Shown here piece after piece: positions 33,296-41,257 of a DNA stretch of 43,124 nucleotides (within the stretch, counting starts at the first letter, position 1; the number at the start of each line of letters is the position of its first letter). The DNA is from Lachnospiraceae bacterium (GTDB lineage Bacteria; Bacillota; Clostridia; Lachnospirales; Lachnospiraceae). The translations under genes and the position numbers were made by a program. The notes below the pieces were generated by a model. That model searched no databases. It saw only the letters and a list, made by a program, of their open reading frames with translations, and was not told where the DNA came from. The stretch is taken from NCBI GenBank assembly GCA_900754855.1, contig CAAEEI010000016.1:1-43124 (forward strand), in the 5' to 3' direction.

Positions 33296-34183
33296 TTATT
33301 TTGTCTTCTTTACTTTCTCTTTCCGACCTCTTTTCCTGTTCAGCCATAATTTCACCACACCGATACCAATAATCGTAACGCCAAGGCCTGCGATAAGGAA
33401 AAACATGTAGTAATCCTCCAGTAAACGCCGAATATTGTCCTGCGGCGCATGCTGAACATCCTCTTCGTGATATTCCGTACGCACGCCCCGAACCAGCAAA
33501 CGATGCGTGTTTACCCCGTATGGCGTACAGGTAAATAATGTGACATAATCTTTTCCTTTTTCTATCTGCATCGCCCGATCCAAAGCCTCATGATCATCTT
33601 TATCTACCATCGGTAAAATCTGATCGACTTTATATGCCAGAGTCTGATCCAAAATATGAATATAAAATTCATCTCCGGCCTCCAACTGATCGATGTCTGT
33701 AAAAAGTTTAGCGCTGGGAAGACCCCGGTGGGCGGCCAGTACGCTGTGGTTGTTTTCTCCCCCGATGGGAAGACCTGTTCCCTCAATATGCCCGATCCCG
33801 GTCTGCAGCACCGTATCGGAAGTACCATGATAAATCGCCAGATCTACATTAATCTTGGGGATGGTCAGATAACCCATCATCCCATCGCCATTAATATTCA
33901 GTACCTTTTCATACTCTGTATCTTCCTGACCATCTGTTTCTTCTCCAAAAACACCGTCCGTTTTCGGTGCATTGACCGTAATTTTGTCATTATAACGCTT
34001 TGCCTTTTCCCATTCTCTGGTAAAATCCTCTTCCTCATAGGCTTCCGTCATGGCCTGATAATTACTAATCAGCTTACTTTGACGATAGGTATTCCACTGA
34101 TTGGAAATCGTCGGGTAGGCCAGTATGCCAAATCCCACCAGAAATAACAGGGCAAAAAGAACATTGATTATTTTTCTTTTCAT
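33296..34183 (-). CDS. Class C (pilin-polymerising) sortase, second copy
   Basis: A transpeptidase of 295 residues that links pilin subunits outside the membrane. It has an N-terminal transmembrane segment (INVLFALLFLVGFGILAYP), the YRQSKLISNY pattern of class C sortases, the catalytic His in LAAHRGLPSAKLFTDI, and the Cys-Arg pair in TLFTCTPYGVNTHRLLVRG. A C-terminal transmembrane helix and a basic tail (LNRKRGRKEK) follow. The ATG at 34183 was chosen over an overlapping GTG at 34186, with AGGAG five bases upstream. The usual lid DP-aromatic motif was not found in the loop before the core. Confidence 0.93.
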   Translation of the reverse strand: MKRKIINVLFALLFLVGFGILAYPTISNQWNTYRQSKLISNYQAMTEAYEEEDFTREWEKAKRYNDKITVNAPKTDGVFGEETDGQEDTEYEKVLNINGDGMMGYLTIPKINVDLAIYHGTSDTVLQTGIGHIEGTGLPIGGENNHSVLAAHRGLPSAKLFTDIDQLEAGDEFYIHILDQTLAYKVDQILPMVDKDDHEALDRAMQIEKGKDYVTLFTCTPYGVNTHRLLVRGVRTEYHEEDVQHAPQDNIRRLLEDYYMFFLIAGLGVTIIGIGVVKLWLNRKRGRKEKVKKTK

Positions 34184-34220
34184 CACAACTCCTGTTCGTT
34201 TATTCTTTATAATTATTTTT

Positions 34221-35078
34221 TCATTTTTCCTGTTTCTTTTTTAATTTTTTATCCCTGATAAACAATATAAGAATAAACCCACCGGTTATCCCCAGTCCGA
34301 CGCCTACCCATAACAGATAATTGGTATGTAAGCTGACGCCAAACTGATTGTGACCGTTTTCCTCTTTCACCACAGACGGGTCATACGGTACCCGATAACC
34401 GCGAACAAGCAGCCGATGACTGTTTACCCCATACGGCGTACAGGTGAGCAGCGTAACCAGATCTTTTCCCTGTTCCACACCCAGAAGTTCTGTCTCCTCC
34501 GGCTCTACCACATCGATCCGATCCACTTCATAACAAAGGGTATCGTCCAGAATATGCAAAAGGAAATGATCTCCTTTTTCCATTTTATCCAAATCTGTAA
34601 AAAGCGTGGCGCTCGGTAACCCCCGGTGAGCGGATATAACCGCATGGGTATTTTCCCCGCCGATCGGAAGGGAACTCCCCTCCAGATGTCCCGCGCCAAT
34701 CTCCAACACCTTCTCATCGGTGGTGTGATAAATCGGCAGTTCCACATCAATCTTCGGAATATCCACGATACCCATGGTCTCGTCTCCGTTGATATTCAGA
34801 CATGCCATATAGGCTTCATCTCGGTTGGAAGCTTCCGCAATAGCAAAAGAATCCGGCAGGATCATCGGCATCAGCCGATCGTTATAGGCTTTGGCTTTTT
34901 CCCATTCTGCTTCAAAATCAATCTCCTCTTTTCTCGATTCCATATCCTGCTTATAGCTGGAAATTAATTTGCTCTGCCGGTAGCTGTTCCACTGATTGGC
35001 TATAAAGGGATACAGCAACAGGGACAACCCGGCTAAAAATAACACGGTCACTACTATGATGTTTACTTTCTTCTTCAT
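34221..35078 (-). CDS. Class C (pilin-polymerising) sortase, first copy
   Basis: Paralogue of the next sortase, 285 residues. It has an N-terminal membrane anchor, YRQSKLISSYKQDMESR, the catalytic His in SAHRGLPSATLFTDL, and TLLTCTPYGVNSHRLLVRGYR with Cys and Arg. A C-terminal transmembrane helix (LLWVGVGLGITGGFILILF) ends in KKLKKKQEK. It directly follows the major pilin gene after a 126-base gap with a strong stem-loop. Two sortases in one locus often divide work between shaft polymerisation and accessory pilin addition; which does which is unknown. No lid DP-aromatic motif is apparent. Confidence 0.93.
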   Translation of the reverse strand: MKKKVNIIVVTVLFLAGLSLLLYPFIANQWNSYRQSKLISSYKQDMESRKEEIDFEAEWEKAKAYNDRLMPMILPDSFAIAEASNRDEAYMACLNINGDETMGIVDIPKIDVELPIYHTTDEKVLEIGAGHLEGSSLPIGGENTHAVISAHRGLPSATLFTDLDKMEKGDHFLLHILDDTLCYEVDRIDVVEPEETELLGVEQGKDLVTLLTCTPYGVNSHRLLVRGYRVPYDPSVVKEENGHNQFGVSLHTNYLLWVGVGLGITGGFILILFIRDKKLKKKQEK

Positions 35079-35121
35079 CCGACCTCTCCTTATTGTTGTA
35101 TTTTTTCCATTTTCACATTAA

Positions 35122-35168
35122 GCCGAGGTGGGAATTCCACCCCGGCTCATGTATGTAACCCTGGTTAC
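35122..35168 (-). other. Strong intercistronic stem-loop between the major pilin and sortase genes
   Basis: On the minus strand GCCGGGGTGG and CCACCTCGGC form a ten-base stem (one G-U pair) with a five-base loop (35122-35146). Just before it lies the palindrome GTAACC-AG-GGTTAC (35155-35168). No T-run follows. The position suggests partial termination or 3'-end protection that would raise pilin mRNA over sortase mRNA. Confidence 0.6.
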
Positions 35169-35204
35169 CTGTTATTTATTCGTTTTTTACTTTCCTGTCA
35201 GGAC

Positions 35205-36605
35205 TTACGCTCTTTTGCGTGTAGCAAAGAAGAGACCTGCCGCTGCGATCATGATCGCACAACCTGCGATGGTAAAGATGGTTGTACCGATACCACCGGT
35301 GGATGGAAGCGCGGAAAGTTTATAGTTTGCAAGTTGGGCTGTTGCAGTAACGGTTGCTGTTGCTTCCGTCATACCTTCTCCTAATGCTAATGTAGCGTTT
35401 ACATCTACTCCACCTTCCTTATTAGCAATATGATATCCTTCCGGCGCAGTTGTTTCTTTAAAATTATATGCTCCAAGATCTAAACCTTTCAGTACTAAAG
35501 TTCCTTCATTTCCAGTAAATACTTCTGTAATACTACCGGTTGGATCATATGTATAAACTCCATTGTCACCTGTAAATGTCAATGCCTCGCTAGATCCTGC
35601 TTTTTTTACTTCAAATCCTGCTCCCGCAAGTTTCTTTAATTCATCTTCTACATCATATTTTGTCAGTGTAATCGTTCCTGTGTATACGTTTACTGGTTTA
35701 CTATCAACTTCAACTCCAGAGATATGGGAACCAGCAGTATTGGTTATTCCATCCACTTCTGTAACTTTTACCGTATAAGTAACAATAATATCTTTACCTG
35801 CATTTGCATTGTTATTAAGAATCAGTTTCGATAAATCAATAGAAAAACCGTTATTGGTCACAACAAATCTTTCAGCTCCGCCAAAGACCGAGTCTTTTCC
35901 CATTTGAATACTTGCTTGTGCTCCTTCTCCTGTAAGGTAATATTCTGCACCGGTAAGAGTATCCGTAATTTCAAAAGTTTTGTCACTATTATTCGGGTCA
36001 ATATATGGCACTTTGGTTTTGATGGTATAAGTTAAGATATCTCCTACAGCAACTACTTTGTCATTATCTGTAACTTGTTTTGTTACTGTAGTAGGGGTTT
36101 TCTTCGCCTCTAACACAGCTGATGTAAGTTCTGGATATGTACCTCCACTAACAGGGCCAAATCCAACATAGGCTGCCATATTATTATAAGTATATCCTTT
36201 CTCTTCTGCTATAATCGCATATATACCTGCACTACCAACGGTCTGTGGGTTAGCCATTACTTCAAAATCATTTTTACAACCATTAACGATTCCACTTAAT
36301 GCAGCTGCAACCTCACTACTTAATCCATTACCATTTTCAATCAGTTTATTTATTGCGTCCTGATCATCACTTGCTCCAAACGCACTTATATATTTATTTG
36401 CATATTCTTCTTTTACAAACTCCCATCCTGTTACCTTCTTAGAATTAGGACGAATTACCTGCACATATTTAAAGGTTGCGCTTTCTGCATTGCTTACTGT
36501 AATTGTTACATTACTTGTACCTGCCGCAAATGCCGTCACTCCCATTCCCATTACCATTGCCATGGTCATTAACAGGGCAATTAATCGTTTCATTTTTTTC
36601 TTCAT
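35205..36605 (-). CDS. Major pilin subunit (isopeptide-forming fimbrial protein, LPSTG anchored)
   Basis: The shaft pilin, 466 residues. A signal peptide (MKKKMKRLIALLMTMAMVMG and on to AFAAG) precedes an N-terminal domain, a central isopeptide-forming fimbrial domain (DILTYTIKTKVPYIDPNN to VTYTVKVTEV) and a C-terminal Cna-B domain with the E-box-like LGAYNFKETTAPEGYH. The sorting signal is LPSTGG (from about L433), followed by a hydrophobic helix and RKRA. ATG at 36605 was chosen because AAAGGAG lies nine bases upstream; the frame is open 11 codons further. The DNA is visibly more AT-rich than the sortase genes. The spacer before it has only a weak AGCGG/CCGCT hairpin. Confidence 0.93.
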   Translation of the reverse strand: MKKKMKRLIALLMTMAMVMGMGVTAFAAGTSNVTITVSNAESATFKYVQVIRPNSKKVTGWEFVKEEYANKYISAFGASDDQDAINKLIENGNGLSSEVAAALSGIVNGCKNDFEVMANPQTVGSAGIYAIIAEEKGYTYNNMAAYVGFGPVSGGTYPELTSAVLEAKKTPTTVTKQVTDNDKVVAVGDILTYTIKTKVPYIDPNNSDKTFEITDTLTGAEYYLTGEGAQASIQMGKDSVFGGAERFVVTNNGFSIDLSKLILNNNANAGKDIIVTYTVKVTEVDGITNTAGSHISGVEVDSKPVNVYTGTITLTKYDVEDELKKLAGAGFEVKKAGSSEALTFTGDNGVYTYDPTGSITEVFTGNEGTLVLKGLDLGAYNFKETTAPEGYHIANKEGGVDVNATLALGEGMTEATATVTATAQLANYKLSALPSTGGIGTTIFTIAGCAIMIAAAGLFFATRKRA

Positions 36606-36720
36606 AATTATACACTCCTTTTCCGGGATTACTACCATTATTTTTTGTTTAAACGTACTACTTTTTTGTCTTTTACCATCTTAGCGGTTGGTTTCCGCTG
36701 AAAAGAATGGAAGAAAGAAA

Positions 36721-39700
36721 TTATCTTTTCAGCAGTACCATCCGTTTACGTTTGTCTTTATACAGAATCAGGGCGGCTCCCATCATGAGAGCCATACCGC
36801 CGATTGTATACCAATAGATACCATTTCCTCCGGTGGAAGGAAGTTCATACAACATCTCATTTTTAATGGTCAACTCTGTTCCCGTTTCATTTAACTCCCA
36901 CATCGTTGGCATTTTTTCATTACTTAAAAGCTTTCCATCTTTGTCACATAGTTTTATTGCTCCACTTGCTTCAACAATGAAATAAATCTCTTCCTGTAAC
37001 AGCACGTGAGCATCAGGTGCTTCCACTTTCTGTAACTTGTAGACTTTACCTGTTTGAAGGTTGTTTAATTTTGCCGCTGTGTTGTTTTTATTTACAACAA
37101 TTTCTATTGGTTGTGTCCATCCATTCTCGCTCTTCTCTGATAAGTTGAACTTCGCTCCGGAAATCTCCGGGTTACCTGTGGCAGCAGAAACTTTTTTCAA
37201 ATTCAGACTTGCATTATAATGATTATGAAAAGCAAAGGTCTGTGTTACTGGTGTAGTATCTTTTGCACTGATTGTTGTATTAATCAGTCGACTTCTAGTA
37301 GTTCCGTTTGTTGTTTCCCCTCTAGCATCGGTATAACTCCAGTCTGTAGAATCATAGTTCCAGTTTATTCCTGTTGTCATATATCCGGATTCGCTCACGG
37401 TATACTTCATATCGAAAATGGCAAATTGCCAGCTGTAAGTCACTGAACCATCCTCATTGGTTAGCGATTTTTCAGCCTGTGCTAAGTTCTTACTTATCGT
37501 TGCCGATTCATCTCCTGTCAGGAAATTTCCCGTCACTGCTATGGAAAAGTTTTCTTTTACATTGTCCGCAATTACCTGGTTCGGAAAAGTTTTTGTTACG
37601 GTAAGAATTCCTCCCTTCGGAACCAGTTGAACTACTGGTTTTTCATATCCAACATTAGTAGGTTCATTTTCATTTTCCTGATAAGTTAAATGTGTATTGG
37701 CATTATCATTAGAGTAAAGCCCTGGTTTTTCGGAACTGGTTTGATTTCCCGGTGCATCCGTATCCGGATCTCCAATATGTGGATACTGATTATTATTCTT
37801 ACTCACTGCTTGCCGGGCGGCACCTTCTTTTACCTTAATCTTAAAACTTATGCTATATTTAATCTTATCTTCTAATACACCCTTTGTATTTTCTAATTTT
37901 AACTGTAACTCGATCTTCCTTGCATCAGACCAGTTTACATTATTTGCACCATTTGGGGTATTTCCACTATAAACCTCATCATTATTGCCATTATATACCT
38001 TGATAATATAATCTGTTGAGTTTAAGGTTTTTTCTTCATTTGTTTCTGTGTCTTGCGCTATCACCCGAAACTCAGGATTTTCTTCTAACTGCACATAGTC
38101 GCTCAATGTATCTGTAATAGAAACATTTTTATACACTGGCTTCGTTATCTGACTTACAATGGTATCAACTGCAGTTTTTAATTCGTTTTTATCGCTTCCC
38201 ATCAAACGCTTTCCACCCATAGCAGCTGCAAAATTTTTACAAATATCACTTCCTTTTGCTGTTGCGTCAATAACATAACGACCGTTGGCAGCTTTTAGAT
38301 AAGTCGATTTATTCCATTCCTTCACTGCATAATCATAATTATTAGTACTTGTACTGCTATATGTTCCCCTCCCTTGTGTTACTGTACTGCTTCCCTCCAA
38401 ATAACGATACGTAGGCTCGCCATCGGTTAAAAATATCACATATTTTCGACTTTTCTCTCTATTCTCACTTTGGGATAATAAAGTATTTCCTTTTCTGATT
38501 CCTGCCTGCCAGTTTGTTCCACCAGTACACCCAGATAATTGCCATGAAAAGTTGTTTAAGGATTCCCAACCATGTGACCAAGCATCTTCACTGTTGTCAG
38601 ATATATCATAATCCGAATCCTTATCTCTTATTTTGCTTGTTCCTGCACCCGCTGCACTAAACGTAACCACACCCAGATTAATATCAACACCTTCCGGCGC
38701 ATTCTCCTTTAATCCTTCTTTCAATGTATTTATTGCACTATTAACATTGTCCTCTCTTGTTTTACCTTCATCGGCTGGATCAGTCATACTTTTTGATTTA
38801 TCCACAATCAGCAGAATATCCACAGGTGTTAATTCCCCTTGTTTACCGCTTACGTCCAATGCCAGTGTATAGTTATCGTCATTTTCATGATAATCAATAT
38901 ATTTATGATGCTCTGGCGTTCCCAGAATCTCCATCTCTGGTTCCTGTGGTGTCCCGGGATCCGGATTAACCACAACGTTCTTATCGTAAATTACATATAT
39001 ATTGGTTTCATCTTCCTCCCATTTCTTTTCCGTTCCATTGTCTCCATTCTTATATTTAATAGTCCATTGTTTGTTCTCATACGTAGCTTTTACCTGGCTG
39101 ATGTTTGTTTTCTCAGCCTTTAAAGCAGCACTCTTATCTTCTGCTATCACAGTTTTGGCATATGTATAACCTGGGATAACCGGTTCCTCAATTATATGCC
39201 ATTCACTATTTTTTAAGTTTACTGTTCCACTTTTTCCATTAATCTCACTTTCCTCGTTGCTGTCGATATAATGAATATTAATTTTGTAAGATCTCCAATT
39301 ATAGTTCCAAATCACGGTGTAGACCGAAAAACTATTTGTCACAAACTCTGTCTTCTGGATTTCTTTTTGTGCAGTGGTGTCCATTGTTTTCAACTGACCG
39401 TTTTGGTTCATATCAACAACTTCTTTTACCTGCCCTTCCGCATTTTCTTCTAAATGAAGTACCGATACGTTAGTGTTGTTTACGATTTCTTCTGTCATCG
39501 CTGGCGCTACCGCCTGTTTATAGTCCATAGTCACCTTAACTTCACTGTTCGGTTCTACTTCTTTCCCGTCTTTGTCCATTAAGGTAATATCATAAGCCAG
39601 AAATCCTGCTATATCATATTTTTCCTGCGTCGCCTTCTCCTGTATCTTCTTTTCTACTTCCTGATACGCGGTCTTGGTCTGACTGTTTTCTTTTTCAATC

Positions 39701-40293
39701 GGAACGACTTTCAGCGTTGCTCCTGCCGGGATAGCGCCTTCGCTGATGGCGCTGACTTTAACGGTAACCTGATCATTTTCATAGATTAATTCCGTTGGTG
39801 CCGTTTCTTTTTCTGTGGCAGTTGAAGCTTCGGTGTTATCTGTTTTCTCCGTAGTCGTTTCCGGCGCTTTTTCTGTCGTAGTCTCTTCTTTCTTCGCTGT
39901 GGTTGCCTCCGGCGCCTTTTCCGTCGTGGTCTCTTCTTTCTTCGCCGTCGTGGTCTCCGGCGCTTTCTCTGTCGTTGTCTCTTCTTTCTTCGCCGTCGTG
40001 GTTTCCGGCGCCTTCTCCGTGGTCTCTTCTTTCTTGGCCGTGGTTGCTTCCGGCGCTTTCTTCGTGGTCTCTTCTTTCTTCGCCGTCGTGGTTTCCGGCG
40101 CTTTCTCTGTCGTTGTCTCTTCTTTCTTCGCCGTCGTCTTTTCTTCTTTTTTGGTTTTTTCCTGTCCGGTTGTATTTGCATTTTCTACTGCTGTTGTGGC
40201 CGGTTCATCGGCCAGGATGGACACGCTGTTACAAACAACCAGTACCATGCAAAGCAGGAAAGCGGTTATTCTCTTTTTTAATTTCCTTTTCAT
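36721..40293 (-). CDS. Pilus tip adhesin with a VWA domain and Thr/Glu/Lys repeat stalk
   Basis: A large surface protein of 1190 residues. A signal peptide (MKRKLKKRITAFLLCMVLVV onward) is followed by a Thr/Glu/Lys repeat region (about 53-146), a region with EGAIPAGATLKV and a beta-rich segment. The von Willebrand A domain has its MIDAS in VDKSKSMTD (about D498), TGGTNWQAGI and FLTDGEP. C-terminal domains include a Cna-B-like NLKKVSAATGNPEISGAKF. LPSTGG (about L1151), a membrane helix and a basic tail end it. AAAGGAGG before the ATG at 40293 sets the start. VWA proteins at this position in pilus operons are tip adhesins. The ligand is unknown. Confidence 0.92.
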   Translation of the reverse strand: MKRKLKKRITAFLLCMVLVVCNSVSILADEPATTAVENANTTGQEKTKKEEKTTAKKEETTTEKAPETTTAKKEETTKKAPEATTAKKEETTEKAPETTTAKKEETTTEKAPETTTAKKEETTTEKAPEATTAKKEETTTEKAPETTTEKTDNTEASTATEKETAPTELIYENDQVTVKVSAISEGAIPAGATLKVVPIEKENSQTKTAYQEVEKKIQEKATQEKYDIAGFLAYDITLMDKDGKEVEPNSEVKVTMDYKQAVAPAMTEEIVNNTNVSVLHLEENAEGQVKEVVDMNQNGQLKTMDTTAQKEIQKTEFVTNSFSVYTVIWNYNWRSYKINIHYIDSNEESEINGKSGTVNLKNSEWHIIEEPVIPGYTYAKTVIAEDKSAALKAEKTNISQVKATYENKQWTIKYKNGDNGTEKKWEEDETNIYVIYDKNVVVNPDPGTPQEPEMEILGTPEHHKYIDYHENDDNYTLALDVSGKQGELTPVDILLIVDKSKSMTDPADEGKTREDNVNSAINTLKEGLKENAPEGVDINLGVVTFSAAGAGTSKIRDKDSDYDISDNSEDAWSHGWESLNNFSWQLSGCTGGTNWQAGIRKGNTLLSQSENREKSRKYVIFLTDGEPTYRYLEGSSTVTQGRGTYSSTSTNNYDYAVKEWNKSTYLKAANGRYVIDATAKGSDICKNFAAAMGGKRLMGSDKNELKTAVDTIVSQITKPVYKNVSITDTLSDYVQLEENPEFRVIAQDTETNEEKTLNSTDYIIKVYNGNNDEVYSGNTPNGANNVNWSDARKIELQLKLENTKGVLEDKIKYSISFKIKVKEGAARQAVSKNNNQYPHIGDPDTDAPGNQTSSEKPGLYSNDNANTHLTYQENENEPTNVGYEKPVVQLVPKGGILTVTKTFPNQVIADNVKENFSIAVTGNFLTGDESATISKNLAQAEKSLTNEDGSVTYSWQFAIFDMKYTVSESGYMTTGINWNYDSTDWSYTDARGETTNGTTRSRLINTTISAKDTTPVTQTFAFHNHYNASLNLKKVSAATGNPEISGAKFNLSEKSENGWTQPIEIVVNKNNTAAKLNNLQTGKVYKLQKVEAPDAHVLLQEEIYFIVEASGAIKLCDKDGKLLSNEKMPTMWELNETGTELTIKNEMLYELPSTGGNGIYWYTIGGMALMMGAALILYKDKRKRMVLLKR
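39856..40137 (-). repeat. Six 45/48-base repeats encoding the adhesin stalk
   Basis: Six tandem units encode TTAKKEETTTEKAPE(T/A), of 16, 15, 15, 16, 16 and 16 residues. The 15-residue units lack one Thr codon. Near-identical DNA units suggest recent expansion and make copy-number change likely. The same bias opens long reading frames on the other strand. Confidence 0.88.
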
Positions 40294-40312
40294 GGCTGCT
40301 CCTCCTTTTATC

Positions 40313-40486
40313 TCATTCACTCTCCACCAATGCTTCATCAATCAGCTTCAACATTTCCAGCGCGCTGCGGAAGTGCTGTTCATTATTTTGATCCACCCAC
40401 AGGATACTTCCCTGCCACGTACTGTTTTGTCTATCTATTATTTTTATCATAAAGGTCTGCTCATCTTTGTGCCCTTTCCTCTTCAT
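40313..40486 (-). CDS. 57-residue protein with a WQG module, start of the pilus operon
   Basis: A small cytoplasmic-looking protein with no signal peptide or membrane segment. It reads MKRKGHKDEQTFMIKII and then DRQNSTWQGSILWVDQ, ending in a helix EMLKLIDEALVESE. The core RQNSxWQGxxxW matches the C-terminal part of the 146-residue protein upstream (RQNSCWQGDVYWLEK), with the same following Phe and helix. AAGGGGAA precedes the ATG. It ends 19 bases before the adhesin start, so it is the first gene of the pilus operon. I do not recognise the family's function; a regulatory or accessory role is inferred from context. Confidence 0.75.
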   Translation of the reverse strand: MKRKGHKDEQTFMIKIIDRQNSTWQGSILWVDQNNEQHFRSALEMLKLIDEALVESE

Positions 40487-40587
40487 ATATTGTTCCCCTT
40501 TCCCACAAAATCTCCTCTTTTTTCCGTCTCTTTTTTCTATATCTCTGTCTCTGATTGCTCATCAGATTTTTTCTTCAACGTGTTTTT

Positions 40588-40593
40588 ATTATA
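40588..40593 (-). promoter_or_regulatory. Possible -10 box of the pilus operon
   Basis: A consensus TATAAT lies on the minus strand about 100 bases before the 57-residue gene. No good -35 stands at 16-18 bases, which is what an activator-dependent promoter would look like. The gap from 40487 to 40699 is AT-rich and has no gene. Confidence 0.35.
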
Positions 40594-40651
40594 CCTTTAT
40601 CCCCATTACAAGAAGCATTACACCACAATAAAATTATTAATTATTTTTAAT

Positions 40652-40686
40652 ATTTCCAAAGGAAATCTATTTTTATTTTAAAATAA
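40652..40686. promoter_or_regulatory. Two palindromes upstream of the pilus promoter
   Basis: ATTTCC-AAA-GGAAAT (40652-40666) and TTATTTTAAAATAA (40673-40686) are perfect dyads, 59 and 80 bases upstream of the possible -10. They are candidate binding sites for the BTAD regulator encoded next door. The second is purely AT and could be chance. Confidence 0.35.
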
Positions 40687-40699
40687 TTTTCAAAATACT

Positions 40700-40759
40700 A
40701 ACAAAAACCGTGAACATTTTTATTTTTGCACAAAAATAAGGGACGAACCTTCACGGTTT
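40700..40759 (-). terminator. Terminator after the 146-residue gene
   Basis: On the minus strand AAACCGTGAA pairs with TTCACGGTTT. An inner TTATTTTT-GTGC-AAAAATAA stem makes a long hairpin, and the T-rich end of the outer stem continues as TTTTTGT. It separates the regulator unit from the pilus operon. Confidence 0.75.
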
Positions 40760-40792
40760 GTCCTTCGTTTTCTGAACCCATACAGGGTATTT

Positions 40793-41233
40793 TTAATTTA
40801 ACGAAAACGCTCTGTCTAAAATTTTAATAAAATCCAATGTACTGAAAAAATCCAGAACTTCTTCCTTTTCCAGCCAGTACACATCTCCCTGCCAGCAGGA
40901 ATTTTGCCTGAAACGCACAGAAACAATAAAGGTATTTTTCTTTCCCCGATGTAGGATAACCTCTGTTTGTTCTCTACATTTTTTCGGTTTATGACGTTCT
41001 CCTGTCTCCATCCCGAAAAAACTCCTGCTCATGGTTGAGGACTGTGGAAAATTAATATCATCAAACAGGTTTTCCATCATCCGAAGAACCTGCATCAGAT
41101 TAGAAAATTTCTGTCCATTTTCGGAATAACAGTGATAGATTTTTCCTGATAGCTCGCCGTTTTCCTCCTGGTCAACACAGATATTGACCAAATTGGGCGC
41201 AGAAATATTAATATGATTACGTTTTTTTTCCAT
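40793..41233 (-). CDS. Uncharacterised protein with two WQG-like modules
   Basis: A 146-residue protein without signal peptide or membrane helix. Its C-terminal part (about 97-146, FIVSVRFRQNSCWQGDVYW and the helix after it) matches the 57-residue protein. The N-terminal part (about 15-65, VNICVDQEENGELSGKIYH, then FSNLMQVLRMMENLFDDI) fits the same pattern more loosely: a strand, a Gly turn, an aromatic strand, then a helix. The middle has a basic HKPKKCREQ stretch. It follows the BTAD regulator by 24 bases and is closed by a terminator, so the two form one unit. Function is unknown; a partner of the regulator is the simplest guess. Confidence 0.72.
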   Translation of the reverse strand: MEKKRNHINISAPNLVNICVDQEENGELSGKIYHCYSENGQKFSNLMQVLRMMENLFDDINFPQSSTMSRSFFGMETGERHKPKKCREQTEVILHRGKKNTFIVSVRFRQNSCWQGDVYWLEKEEVLDFFSTLDFIKILDRAFSLN

Positions 41234-41257
41234 AAAATCCTAACCTTCTTTTCCACT

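Noticed and set aside
39815..40681. Long plus-strand frames (up to 288 codons) across the adhesin 5' end
   Set aside because: They are antisense to the Thr/Glu/Lys repeats, consist of repeated Val/Ser/Phe/Ala words, and lack a ribosome binding site and family features.
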